NCBI GenBank assembly: GCA_022578965.1
Contig: MU400618.1
Span: 1 to 64,000 of the forward strand
Source: Xylaria sp. FL1777
Taxonomy: Eukaryota > Ascomycota > Sordariomycetes > Xylariales > Xylariaceae
Direction of reading: 5' to 3'
Length of the DNA stretch: 64,000 nt
The notes under the pieces were generated by a model, which saw nothing but the letters and a program-made list of their open reading frames with translations, made no database searches and was not told where the DNA came from. Positions 1-11,059 of this stretch are shown piece by piece; within the stretch, counting starts at the first letter, position 1; each line of letters opens with the position of its first letter. Made by a program: the position numbers and the translations under genes.

Positions 1-1620
1 ATTTAACTTTTTATATTAATATTTGTTTTTATATATTAAGTTTTATTAATTAAAAAGCTATTAAAGTATAATAAACTTGTTATATATTAATATAATAAGT
101 TTACTTTTAAGGTTTTAATTTATAAGTAATAATAAAATCTTTAATAGTAGTTTATTAAAGAAGTTTTTAAAGTATTTTTATTATTATGCATTAATAAAAG
201 TTTTAAAAAATTAAAAGTAATAAATATATTAATGCTTAATAGTTATAAGAAATTAATAGCTAAAAAACTAAAACTAAATAAATAACTAAATACAAAAAGT
301 ATATAATTATATAAATAAATAAAAAATAAAAAAAATAGTAATTTTTTTTAAATTACTATAAGTTTAATAAGCATTAAATTATTATAAGCTTAGTAAGCTT
401 TAAATTATTATAAGCTTAGTAAGCCTTAAATTATTATAAGCTTAATAAGCTAAATAAATTATTATGTAACTTTAGCTTTAGCTAACAAAAAAAAAGGTGC
501 ATAATATATATAAAAGCATTAAGCTGCTTTAAAAGCTACCTTTATGCTAATTTTATAACAAATTACTAATAGTTTATAAAACGTTATATAAAGCTATTAT
601 AAAAAGTTTATTAATGCTTTGTTTTATATTAATAACATATTAATAAATATTATTAATAAGCTATAAAATGTATTATATTTAGTTAACATTTAAATTATAG
701 CTTTTAAAAAGTTTACTTAATTAACGTTATAATAATAAATAAATAAAACTACTTAATAAAAATTTTCTTTTAACTTTATTATAACTTTTTTTAGCTATAG
801 TTTATATAGTATTAATATTTAAATTAAGCAATTTTAAATGCTTTTAATTTTATTAAAAGTTATATAATTTGCTTTTATTAGCTATAATATTACTAAAAAT
901 ATTACTTTATTTTTTGCTTTATAATTATTTAATTAAATAATATTACTTAATAAAAATATATTTAAAAAAATAGTTTAAACATGTTATTTTTGCTTAGTTT
1001 ATAAATTGCTAAGCTTAAAATATTTATAAAAATTAAAAATTAAATTTTTAAGCTTTTTATTATTTATTATATTAATTAGCTGCTTTATATATAATATTTA
1101 ATTATTTTTTAAATTAGTAAGCTTATTTATTAAATTATTAACTTTATTTTTTAGCTTTTGCTTTTTTAGTATTATATTTAATTTTTGCTATATTTTTATT
1201 AATATAGCTTTAATTTTATTAAATTATAATTATAAATTAACTATAAATTAATTAATATATTTATAAATACTTTTAATAGTATTACTAATTGCTAACTTAA
1301 CTAAATTATTGCTTTTAAAGCTAAGCTTTATAGTTTTATTACTACTTTTAGCTATTTTATTAAGTTAATACTAAAATATATAAAATAAAAATAAAATCAA
1401 AAAATAAAATAAAAAATAAATAAAATATTAATATATTATACAAAGGTTTATTTAAAATATAATGCTATAAAGCTGCTTAAATAGCTATTTATGCTTTTTA
1501 AATATTAGCTTAAAACTTTATAATTACTACATAAAGTTAGGTTTATACTTAAAAAAGTAAATATTAAAAGAAAAACATCTTTTAAGTACAGTACTAAAAA
1601 ACTATGTATAAATATTACCA
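1..1620. repeat. AT-rich, RIP-mutated block (repeat relic)
   Basis: The block is almost entirely A and T. The few C residues sit nearly always in GCT contexts; CpA and CpG are nearly absent while TpA is in large excess. That is the footprint of repeat-induced point mutation, which converts CpA to TpA in duplicated DNA of Pezizomycotina. No ORF of meaningful length survives and I cannot identify the original element. Composition returns to normal within a few tens of bases around 1600-1625, so this looks like the edge of an AT-rich isochore. It is inferred to be a silenced transposon relic, possibly subtelomeric or pericentromeric; the window edge hides the rest. Confidence 0.85.
345..465. repeat. 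Short tandem repeat, ~26-bp unit, inside the AT block
   Basis: About four imperfect copies of a ~26-bp unit follow each other, each containing TTATTATAAGCTTAGTAAGC or a one- or two-base variant, separated by a TTAAA-like link. The copies differ by single substitutions. No function is apparent. Confidence 0.7.
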
Positions 1621-2132
1621 ATTTAGGTAGGGCTGGTCTGTGCTCTTTAGGTTCCTGCACAGCAACTGTTGCACGGTGTATACCATGGCTTGTGCTGCCT
1701 AGAAGCCACACCGTTGACATATGGATGGTAGCCAGGGACCCAATATATGTAGATATGGATAGATGCATATCAACGTCATTGAACTACCTAATATACCTAT
1801 ATATCCACCTTAGTAGGTTAAATAGGATTGAAGTTCTATGGACATAGCATTGACCGCTCATTTATTCAGTCATTTACTGCATCGAATACTAGTAATAGCT
1901 AGGCATCACCCAGAACATATAGGCGCCTATGAGAGGGAACATTAATATTGATTTGAGGGCATAGTTATTGAATCCCTCTAATATACCCACCTCCCCGGGG
2001 TTATCTAGTCTACAGTTTGTTGATTGGATGTATGTTTTGTGAGTCGATTGCTGTAACGCTGCTAGATACCTCGACTCATTCTGTATAGGTCGAAACAAGT
2101 CATGTTGAATTTCCAGGCTTTTGTTATTTTAT
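1621..2132. other. Gap: transition out of the AT block, no gene seen
   Basis: Composition is ordinary and the reading frames are short. I recognise no coding, RNA or repeat feature in it. Confidence 0.5.
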
Positions 2133-3086
2133 TTAAAAGGATCCTCGGACGTGTGCTAATATCTGTTGAAGCCTACGGACCGCATTTAGGCTGTTTGGTG
2201 TAGCCTCTTCTGGACTCGTCGGTACACTCCGCAGCTCCTGACGCGCTGCTGCGACCAGAGGACCTAGGTCCCCCCAAACCTCATCGGTGTACGACGACAA
2301 GACATTTGCCCATAGACTGAACCAAATATCCCGAGCTTCAGCCGCGTCAGATACCCCTAGATGCTGTGCCAGCTGCTCATCACTATCAGGATGTGACATG
2401 AATTCGGGCACAAAGTTTAGTACGTCGTTCCAACTTGCTCCTGTTGATGGCCTTTCTCCAAACAATGCTGTTCGCAGGGCTGAGAGCTCATCATTCGTCA
2501 TGTACGGTATGTCATCATCATCCTCTACTGCTCCTCCTGTCTCAAGGAGGTTGATAACCTCCAAGCCATCGTTCATTGCAGCAGCTGCCACATGAGAGAG
2601 TGTCTGATGTGGAGTATTATCGTGGAGTCCGTCACTTGTATCTAGCGCTGGTTTGAGGAAGTCTGAGAAGCCCTGCTCGGAGCTTCCCCTATTTTCCCCA
2701 ACTTCAGACCTGAATGTGGCACCAAGAGGCAACCGGACATTCGGGGAACTTACGTGGGTAACACGTGCTGTTTCCCGAAGGGCCGCCTGTGGCTGCTGAG
2801 CAGTACTTGAAGATTCGGCTTTGCCAGAGGGCAGGATGCTGAAACCCTGCTGTCCGTGAGCTCGGCTAGACATAAGCCCGCCTGTCAGACTAGCAGTCGA
2901 TGATGCCAGGCGGGATAAGGGAGTTTCAGGGTGTGACCTAGAATCCATGGTGTTGGAAGAACCTGATTCTGTAGGTATCGTCAACGAAGATGTGTCAAGG
3001 CTCTCGCTCTCCCTCTTCTCCTCTTTCCCTTTTCCTTTCCCTTGTCTCTTCATACCATCCTCGTCACTAAAACCGCGTCGCTCCAT
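2133..3086 (-). CDS. Hypothetical protein, disordered N-terminal half
   Basis: An uninterrupted frame runs leftward from an ATG at 3086 (MERRGF) to a stop at 2133, about 317 residues. The frame stays open slightly upstream but without an earlier ATG, so an upstream exon is possible. The first ~170 residues are low-complexity, rich in Ser, Thr, Gly and charged residues (KRQGKGKGKEEKRES near the start), and probably unstructured. The C-terminal part is more ordered-looking, with an acidic run (VEDDDDIPYM) and a helical region. I recognise no domain. It stands alone beside the AT-rich block in a gene-poor stretch, so it could be a lineage-specific gene or a spurious ORF. Confidence 0.45.
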   Translation of the reverse strand: MERRGFSDEDGMKRQGKGKGKEEKRESESLDTSSLTIPTESGSSNTMDSRSHPETPLSRLASSTASLTGGLMSSRAHGQQGFSILPSGKAESSSTAQQPQAALRETARVTHVSSPNVRLPLGATFRSEVGENRGSSEQGFSDFLKPALDTSDGLHDNTPHQTLSHVAAAAMNDGLEVINLLETGGAVEDDDDIPYMTNDELSALRTALFGERPSTGASWNDVLNFVPEFMSHPDSDEQLAQHLGVSDAAEARDIWFSLWANVLSSYTDEVWGDLGPLVAAARQELRSVPTSPEEATPNSLNAVRRLQQILAHVRGSF

Positions 3087-4052
3087 CCGGAAGGTAATCA
3101 AATCCTTGCTGTACGGTTTATTGTTTCAAGGTTCATCCACAGATCGAAGACCCCTAACTTGGTATGCACTTTGAGAAAGAAGGACTTGGAAGCTGGCGGG
3201 CAAACTCCAGAAAAGTCTCAGGTTGCCAAGCTTAGATCTTTCGCCCCACTATACACATCTGGATTACTTAAGCTACAGGAGCACACATCTTTCCTAGCTC
3301 GAATAGCTTCACAATCTACCAAATCAGAGAGATGTTTGAAAAAATATGAGAGCGAAAGAGGGTGAGTATAACAGGACTTCAGTGCAGTTCGCAGTGTTCC
3401 TGAGTCGCAAAAGATTGGGTTGGCAACTTAGCGTACTTGGCTAGCTTAATCTAGTATCCTTGGTCAGATCATTTCTAACTCTAAAATATACTATAGATAA
3501 TGCTCAATAAGTCACCAAATTATTCAAGATTTTTTGTTTTTTGGTACAATAGTCATGTTTGGCCGGACCAATGGAGGATCCTGCGCCGTAATCTTAAGTG
3601 CCGAACTTAACCTCGTCATCTTGATAACCAGATCCTTGGAAATTGGGTCCACATAGTCCCGAGACTCAAAGAGCTGTTGACGGTTCCTCGGAGTAAATTC
3701 ATTTGCGAATGCTATTACGCGCTCTTAGTATGGGTGGAATGAATTCTGTTCTCTGATGAGCTGCAGGAAACGGCGAGAAAGCCATCTTTGTCCCACCAGA
3801 CACGAAAGGTAGCGTCTGAGAATGTACCGTTACAGGTCCTCAGCATTTTGGATTGGAATGGTCGTCACAACGTAGTGACAGGCCACAGAAAACAGAAGCC
3901 GCCGGACGACGAGTTGCGTTAGCTAGGTCAAAAGAAACGCGCGCTTACTGCGGTAACTGATCCCACTGGCTGACAAAAATCATCTACAATATATCCCAGT
4001 AACGACATTCTTATGACCTCCCTTATTCTTATTCTTATTAGCATACGGACAT
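3087..4052. other. Gap: no feature recognised
   Basis: Only short unrelated ORFs are present. The right end precedes the deaminase pseudogene and may include its former promoter. Confidence 0.4.
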
Positions 4053-4624
4053 TTGAAATCCCTTCGACTCGGCTTAAAGAGCACGTTTGCTATGGGTTTA
4101 GAGTCAAGTTACCCGGCTTTTAAGGTTAGGGGCCATGAGGCTTTCGTGGAATTGTCCCTCATTCAGGCGCAGAAGTCACGCCCGGCAGTCAACAAATTTC
4201 GGGTTGGGGCAGTACTTGTTGATGCCGATAAGAGCGAGGTCTTATTGACTGGGTACGCGCTGGAGTACCCACGAGACTATAAAGGAGATTCCGGCACGAC
4301 GCACGCTGAGCATTGTGTTTCATCAAGATCGCCGACAAGCATAACCTCCTAGGAGTATGCATCCACGAAGTCCCCCCCGCTAACACTACTGTACACAACC
4401 ATAGAGCGTGCAATGAGAGACTCAGAGGTGACGTGACGTGCGCGACTAGAATCCCTCAATTAAACGGTGCCATTAGGACGGTCTATGTCGGGATCAGAGA
4501 ACCAAGGACGTTCATCGTGAATAATGACGGGCAGGGAAGACTTGAGCCCGATAGTCTCAAGGTTATTTATACCATCCCACATTTACAAGGAAAAATCATG
4601 GAAATCTTTATCGTTGAGCATTAA
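4053..4624 (+). pseudogene. Broken cytidine/deoxycytidylate deaminase-like gene
   Basis: Two overlapping frames together spell a fungal CMP/dCMP-type zinc deaminase. The first has a GHEAFVELSLIQAQKS helix, VNKFRVGAVLVDAD and the zinc/catalytic motif HAE at 4302-4310. The second continues with CFIKIADKHNL, a VPPANTT segment, and GAIRTVYVGIREP...FIVNNDGQGRLEP to a stop at 4624. Joining them needs a frameshift near 4314-4318, where one base appears missing. The second zinc motif (normally a TT-x-EPCxxRxxxxxxC pattern) is also damaged: the YTTIE stretch lies out of frame at 4392-4406, bounded by two more small deletions, and the proline before the first cysteine is lost. There is no splice-site pair at these points. 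The family acts on cytosine nucleotides in pyrimidine salvage; this copy should be inactive. Lesions are indels rather than C-to-T changes, so RIP is not the cause. Confidence 0.75.
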
Positions 4625-7600
4625 TTATCGTATAAGAAGGACTGAAACTAGGTCTTAAAGAATATACTCGAACTGCGAAGGTCCTTCCAACTTGCCAATG
4701 AACTGGCGTTATAAGCGATTTCGGTGACAAGGCGGGAAAACTATGCGTGGGCCTATATATTACACTTATTATATGGCCTCAGAACCTAGCGACCTACTTA
4801 TACGTCTTAGTCCGAGGTAGAGCTGAGTAACTGTCTAGTGAAGACCGAGACATCGAATGTTTACTTATATTACTTATATTGAAATACCGAAAATTGGTTT
4901 CATATTACATATCGCGTATGACACTGTACAACACCGAGGCTCTCCCACGACCACACCAGAAAACTGTATGCCGCCGACAGGCAACCTGCCACAACAGGTG
5001 TGAAAGGAGTACAGCTAGAGAAAGTTCTTCGCCGAGAGATATTTAGCCCAATTCTATTACACGTTAATCGCCGCTGGCCGAACTGATCTTATAACATTTT
5101 TTCTCTTCATGTGGTATATACTCTACTGCCAACAATACCCTTCTTTCGCCTGTGATGGACTTAGACTCGCCTATGTGCAAAAAACCGGCAAGCATCACAC
5201 ATAAGAGCTACCAAAAATGCCCTTAAATAAGTGAAGGGTTCACGACAACCTTCAGTCTAGAGGTTTTAAACAGCCTTGGGATAGCCTATCGTGAGTATGA
5301 TCATTGAGGTCAATACTAGATTCTTTCCCTCAACCCCGAGATCATACATCCACCTCAGGCTCGCTATGTACAGCTCATCCGTCTAAATCACATCCCCAGA
5401 AGAGGATTCAAAAGCAGTTTGACTCTTAATCTCATGGAAATTTAATACTTATGCATTAGTTCTCTTTGTCGAGAACGAGACTCTTAAACCTAGTTGGTCT
5501 ATTATGTATGCTGTCAAGTGAGGCGACTGATGTTATAGATAGAGTGCTCCGTCACATGTGAGGTGTACTCTGTAAATACAATTAAAATCTAAACACAAAG
5601 GTTACCAAGTCTGGAGGAGCCCATGAGAGCCAAGCAGCATTAACGCACAAGCTATGGCGATCCTCTCGTAATAGCCTAAACTATTGCTCGCAGGTTACAT
5701 TATCTTCAGATGAGCGCAAAAGGTCATGATATGAAACGGTGCTTTATATGGGCCTGTCTGGATGGATAATGAAAAAGGAAGCTATCTTGAAGTGTACCCC
5801 AGTCTCTTCTACACGGTATCCTAGGGGTTTGCCAGCTATGCCTTGTGCATAATGAAGCTGTCAAGTGCTGGCGTATTGACTGGGCTGTGTTCTGCCTCAG
5901 TAATCTCGAACTCTTGGGACTCTAGCCAGGCGAAATTTCGTTTCACAGAATATCTCAAGACCTAATAGTATCACGTAGTGCCTTCAGCAACGAAAAGAGT
6001 AGTTTATACTTTAGTAGCAATAACCACCTACCAGAGTGAAGAGTCCTCGTGCTGCAAATCATTTTATCACATAACCATGTATTCTCGATTATCTTCCAGA
6101 GAGATATCCTAACACCTCATACCCTACTTTGCTCGTACTACAAGGAAGGTCAGAATAGCCCCAGAATAATTCTGGAACGCAAGGGTCGCTTGAATATCGA
6201 AATTTGACTAGGTATTATGGCTGGGGTGTCATGGCCTCGGCCTGTCACGATCCAAATAGCAGGTAGCAGGCAGACCGTGAATTGCAGCTGGAATACCTAT
6301 AGCTGTATTTAGTTACATGCGTTCATACACTGCTTCCTTAGGTTGTCGTTGTTCTTCGCGTGGGCGTTATTCCTTTCTGCGCTTGTATTGCTTATAGCAA
6401 GTTTTCTCTCTCTCTTCTTCACGTACATGTAATTGCTGTACCAAGAGATGGTAAGTATTGCTATAAAGTAGGCGGCCACATTTGCTCAAATTGCTTCAAA
6501 AACTCTCATATACGTACGAGTAGGTATAGAACTGAGCAAACAGCTAACACTTGTGCAAAGTCTGGGGCTACGTACCTAAGGTATGGTATCCAGATTTAGT
6601 CTAGTATCATATATTCTCGTTACTCGGGGCAGCCCCTCTTGACATCATTCTTCCAAAATAGGTTACTAAAAAACCACAATCTAGTATATACCTTGCGATA
6701 CCTATCTAGAACAAAGAAGAGGACTCATGTTACAAGTTCATTTGGTCCCATCGATCTCACTTGAATATAAAATTCCTCGAGCTCTGGAACTAGTAGTCGA
6801 TACCTAGTTAGTTGCTTGATCTAAGAAACAAAGCTTGATGCCGCCTAGTCTCCCAATATAGAGAGACCTTAGGATTACAATCCAATAAGCCAATACGCTA
6901 CCTCCTTACTACGTACCCAATTCAATCCAAGTTATCTAGCCTAGACGTACTACATACTTTAGTTTACATGCTGACTACTATGCACCTCACTTGGGGCACA
7001 CATGCATCTTTCAAGATTTGGAATCGTATTGATATTTCAGGTAGATATCTACATCCATGATATTAGTAAAGGCCAACATATACATGTTAATGTGCTAGTA
7101 TATCTAGTGTATGTACTTGTGCCTAACCTACCGGTCGGGTCAGTAACATCGTACACTAGAAATAGGTATGTGTTACGCATACATGGTTGGCGCCTTTGTG
7201 ACCTACGTGTGTAGGTACATATAAGCATTCAGGTCAGACAAAGTACTTATATGTACCTACTTTTGTGGATGCTACGAGTGTTGGTACCCCTCCAACAGTT
7301 TACCTTTCAGGTAGTAGGTACTAACGTTGGTTGGTATAGCGCCTTGCGTGGTTGACTACCTCCTAGCGTACGGCTACACCTCACCTACTAATCCGTCGTT
7401 TAACCAAAAACCTATCTACGTTCAACCCTTGCGCATTATCATCATCATCGTAATCATCATCATTCCCACCACCACCCCGCGAAGCCCTCAACCCAACGTG
7501 GGGTCTACCATCGACTCTCTACCGTCCATCGCATAAGCAGCTTCCAGGTATCTTCTTGTTGCTTCTTCTCCTTGCAACATCTACCTGATCCGCCGCTTTG

Positions 7601-7717
7601 GGGTGCGTGCTAACCGTCTCCCCACGAGGGCGCATTAGCAGCAACCTCATCGCAACCTCACCACCTCAACCACCTCCACTGCTTTTGCCGCCTTATTTGC
7701 CCATTACTTCAACAAGC
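4625..7717. other. 3.1-kb gap: no gene recognised
   Basis: Stops are dense in all frames and I see no protein family match. The region holds short TA-rich patches and, at its right end, TAGGTA-type motifs and a perfect hairpin (listed separately). The last ~300 bases are pyrimidine-rich and look like the promoter and 5' leader of the PP2A gene. Confidence 0.5.
7211..7260. repeat. Perfect inverted repeat, 15-bp arms, 20-bp spacer
   Basis: GTAGGTACATATAAG at 7211-7225 is the exact reverse complement of CTTATATGTACCTAC at 7246-7260. The arms embed the TAGGTA/TACCTA motif common between genes here. It lies about 450 bp upstream of the PP2A B-subunit start. It could form a hairpin; function unknown. 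Confidence 0.8.
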
Positions 7718-9550
7718 ATGGCCGACGCCGACCCGACCGTGTGGAAATTTACCCAGTTCGTACAGCCCTCTCGCTAGCCTTCTTCTTTAAGTTACCGAGC
7801 TGGACCTCGCGCTACGTGCGCTAACTTGCACAGGTGCTTTGGTGACAAGGGTGACGTTGAGGATATAACAGAAGGTGTGCTATTCTTTCGCTCTCCCGCA
7901 ACCTCGACATTCTAGCCTCAACAGCATGCCCGCTATATAAGCTTATTGTCCCCACCTCTACTTACATGTATGCCTCCAGCTGATATCATATCGACCGTCG
8001 AATTTGACCATACGGGTAATTATCTTGCGACCGGAGACAAAGGAGGGCGAGTCGTGTTGTTTGAGAGGAACGAGACGGTTAGTTCTCCATCTTTATAGCG
8101 CCATCTCGATCAACCTGGTAGGTTTCTACCAGTTATCCTGCTCTAACGTCGGCATAGAAAAAAACGTGCGAGTACAAATTCCACACAGAGTTTCAGTCAC
8201 ATGAGCCAGAATTCGATTATCTAAAGTCCCTCGAGATAGAAGAGAAAATCAACAAGATTAAGTGGTGCCGCCGTCAAAATGCATCTCACTACCTCCTATC
8301 TACTAATGACAAGACGATAAAGCTTTGGAAGGTTTTCGAGAAGTCGCTCAAGGTGGTGGCCGAGAACAATCTATCGCAAGATGTCACACCAGGGAACATA
8401 ACGGGTGCGGGCGGTGGAGCTCCTCGGCCGCTCCCACAGACGCATTTCAAGACCGCTGGAGAGCTCAAATTGCCACGGCTGACACATCACGATACAGTTG
8501 TGGCTGCGGTTCCCCGGCGCACCTACGCCAACGCACATGCCTATCATATCAATAGTATCTCAGTCAACAGTGACGGCGAAACGTTTATAAGTAGTGATGA
8601 CCTGCGTATCAACTTGTGGAATTTGAATATTCAGGATCAGAGCTTCAACATCGTGGATATCAAGCCTGCAAACATGGAGGAGCTCACCGAAGTCATTACT
8701 GCTGCCGAGTTCCACCCTGTTAGTTGCAATTGGTTTATGTACGCTAGCTCTAAGGGCACTATCAAGCTAGCTGACATGCGAGAGAGTGCCCTGTGTGACC
8801 AGCACTCAAAACGTACGATGCCCTCTCAATTCTCCCAAGCGGCGACGCCTTAAATATGCTAACGTCCTAATAGTGTTTGAACAGGAAGAAGATCCCTCAT
8901 CAAGATCGTTCTTCTCGGAGATCATATCGTCTATTTCCGACGTTCGCTTTTCTCACGACGGCAGATATATCCTATCCCGAGACTACCTCACCGTAAAGAT
9001 TTGGGATGTCAACATGGAACGGCAGCCGGTGAAAACAATACCCATTCACGAGCACCTTCGGCCAAGACTGTGCGACACGTACGAAAACGATAGCATCTTC
9101 GACAAGTTCGAGGTTGTCTTCTCTGGTGATGCCAAGAATGTCATGACTGGAAGTTATAACAATAACTTCATGATATATCCCTCGGATCCAGAGAAGGAGA
9201 CAGAAGTCGTCCTGCAGGCTGACAAGTCGGCCTTTAAAGCGAAGAAGGTCGGCATACCAACGCCCATCAACTCATCAACAAGCCCAACGACGACAAATGG
9301 CAGTAAGAAGGGAGGGTCACGTGCAGGTAGTCCAGCGGCCGGGGCAGGTCAGGGTCAGAGGATGCGGAAGGAGACGGATGCAGACCAAATCGATTTCAAC
9401 AAAAAGATTCTGCACATGAGTTGGCACCCTTTCGAAGATAGCATCGCAATTGCTGCAACCAACAACGTAAGTCACAGCTAATTTTGCCTCTACTATTATC
9501 CAGATTGAGAAATTAACTTGTCATAGCTGTTTGTTTTTTCTGCGTTGTAG
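7718..9550 (+). CDS. CDC55: PP2A regulatory subunit B (B55/PR55, Cdc55-like)
   Basis: Six exons: 7718-7755, 7834-7874, 7980-8077, 8158-8812, 8874-9466 and 9527-9550; 482 residues. The product is the WD40-propeller B55 subunit that selects substrates for protein phosphatase 2A, acting in mitotic exit, morphogenesis and stress signalling. Family hallmarks are visible: [18 protein letters not shown] near the N-terminus, [20 protein letters not shown] (blade 1), [37 protein letters not shown]-type late blades, [18 protein letters not shown] and the C-terminal LFVFSAL. A low-complexity Ser/Gly insert precedes the last blade, as in other fungal homologues. The first intron uses a GTTCGT donor; phase and protein match fix this choice. 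The last exon codes only seven residues plus stop. Confidence 0.95.
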
Positions 9551-11059
9551 AAGCAAGCAGTGTATCATTCCGTCCCTTCCCGCCAACATACTACGGAGTG
9601 GCGACCACCTTCATCAGAGCATAGGGATGTTGGCCTGCCTTGCAAGAGTCAGTAGAATGGAGTCTGGGAATTTTGGTGGTTTCCCTTCCCGTGTGCTTCA
9701 CGGTCTACTCTATCTTACAGGACTTCTCCCTAGCATTTGAATCCGACTACATAGGCCGTTGTTTAGCCCACACAGCGACAAATGTAATGCCCTGTTCGAT
9801 GGTAGCTAGCATTCTGCACACGTGATGTTATTTCATGACGCAGAGATGCGTATAGAATGGGAATGGTGGGTTTCCCACCATAGCAGATCTGGTTGGAAGG
9901 CAGCAAAAATAAACATTGGAAGACGTACGACAGCTGGGGCAAGACGGGCATGTAGGAGGACGGTGATTGCATTAGGGGATACCCCTGTACAGCGGTAACG
10001 ATCTTGTTATCACCAGCTCAATAGCATAGACGTTAAAGAAAGACCGGCAGCACTTATGAACCACCGAGAGGCGTTTGTGAAAGTATAGAATGAAGCATGA
10101 AGCGACCCATTTTACAATGTCCCATGACTGCACCTATGCGTAGGGGTAATGCTCCTTGTTACAACATTAAGATGGACCAAACCTTACTAATATACACAAA
10201 ACACGAATATAGGTACACAAAAATAATACCAACAATACCACTGGGGAAAAAACAACAACAAAGGTCGCTATTGCTACCTACACGATCCGGATGTCGAAAA
10301 CCAGCTTACAGTAAGTTAGTAGTTGTTGGCAGAGTTGTTAGAAGATCTGCTATCGTAGGTACAGTACCTAGGTACCTAGTTCTACCTGTCGAGGTACCGG
10401 TATTAGTAACAATGATTACCTAAGACTCCCTACCCGCCTCTTAAAGTAAGTACCGTCGGCAGGTACCCGCCCTGCACCCCGCTGGGAGGTATCTAGGTAC
10501 TGCGTATGAGTTGCCGGTATGTACCTTGTTTGGGCAAATTGAACGAGCCGCGATCAAGCCACATATGTAGACAATCTGGGAAGTCATCGCCCGTCCGTCA
10601 TCTTAACTCAACTGCCCAAATCCTGCTGCAGAACTGAGCTACAACTCTGACACTAGCGATCTGCTTCCCTAGATTTGCAGTTCGGACAGTACATATTAAG
10701 TTGCCAGGTCTGCAGACAGGATCAGTGAAGCTACCCAGTGGTTGGGCGTTTTTAGTAGCTTGCATACATGCGCTTACACGATACCTACTACAGAAGCAAC
10801 ATTTTAGCTACCTCGAGGTATGGTACGTCAGGCTCGACACAACAGGACGCCTCTCTCTCTCGCCCTTTCTCCCCGTGTCTCCGTGTCTCCGTGTCCCTCC
10901 CTGTTACCTTCTTGTTGTGGTCCTGTCTCTGACGTCTCTGCGTCCCAGCTGACCAGACAGTAGCACAGGCTGTAGCGGGTCTTTATTCCCTCGAAGCATC
11001 ACCGACTCCCTCGCCCTTAACCACGTCGTCACGCCTCGCGCAGCTGTGGCTTCGCCGAA
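9551..11059. other. Gap: two 3'/5' flanks, no gene seen
   Basis: Only short non-homologous ORFs occur. Around 10350-10510 there is a dense group of TAGGTA/GGTACC/TACCTA motifs. The stretch 10850-10920 is a CT-rich tract suited to a promoter or 5' leader for the transporter gene. Confidence 0.5.
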
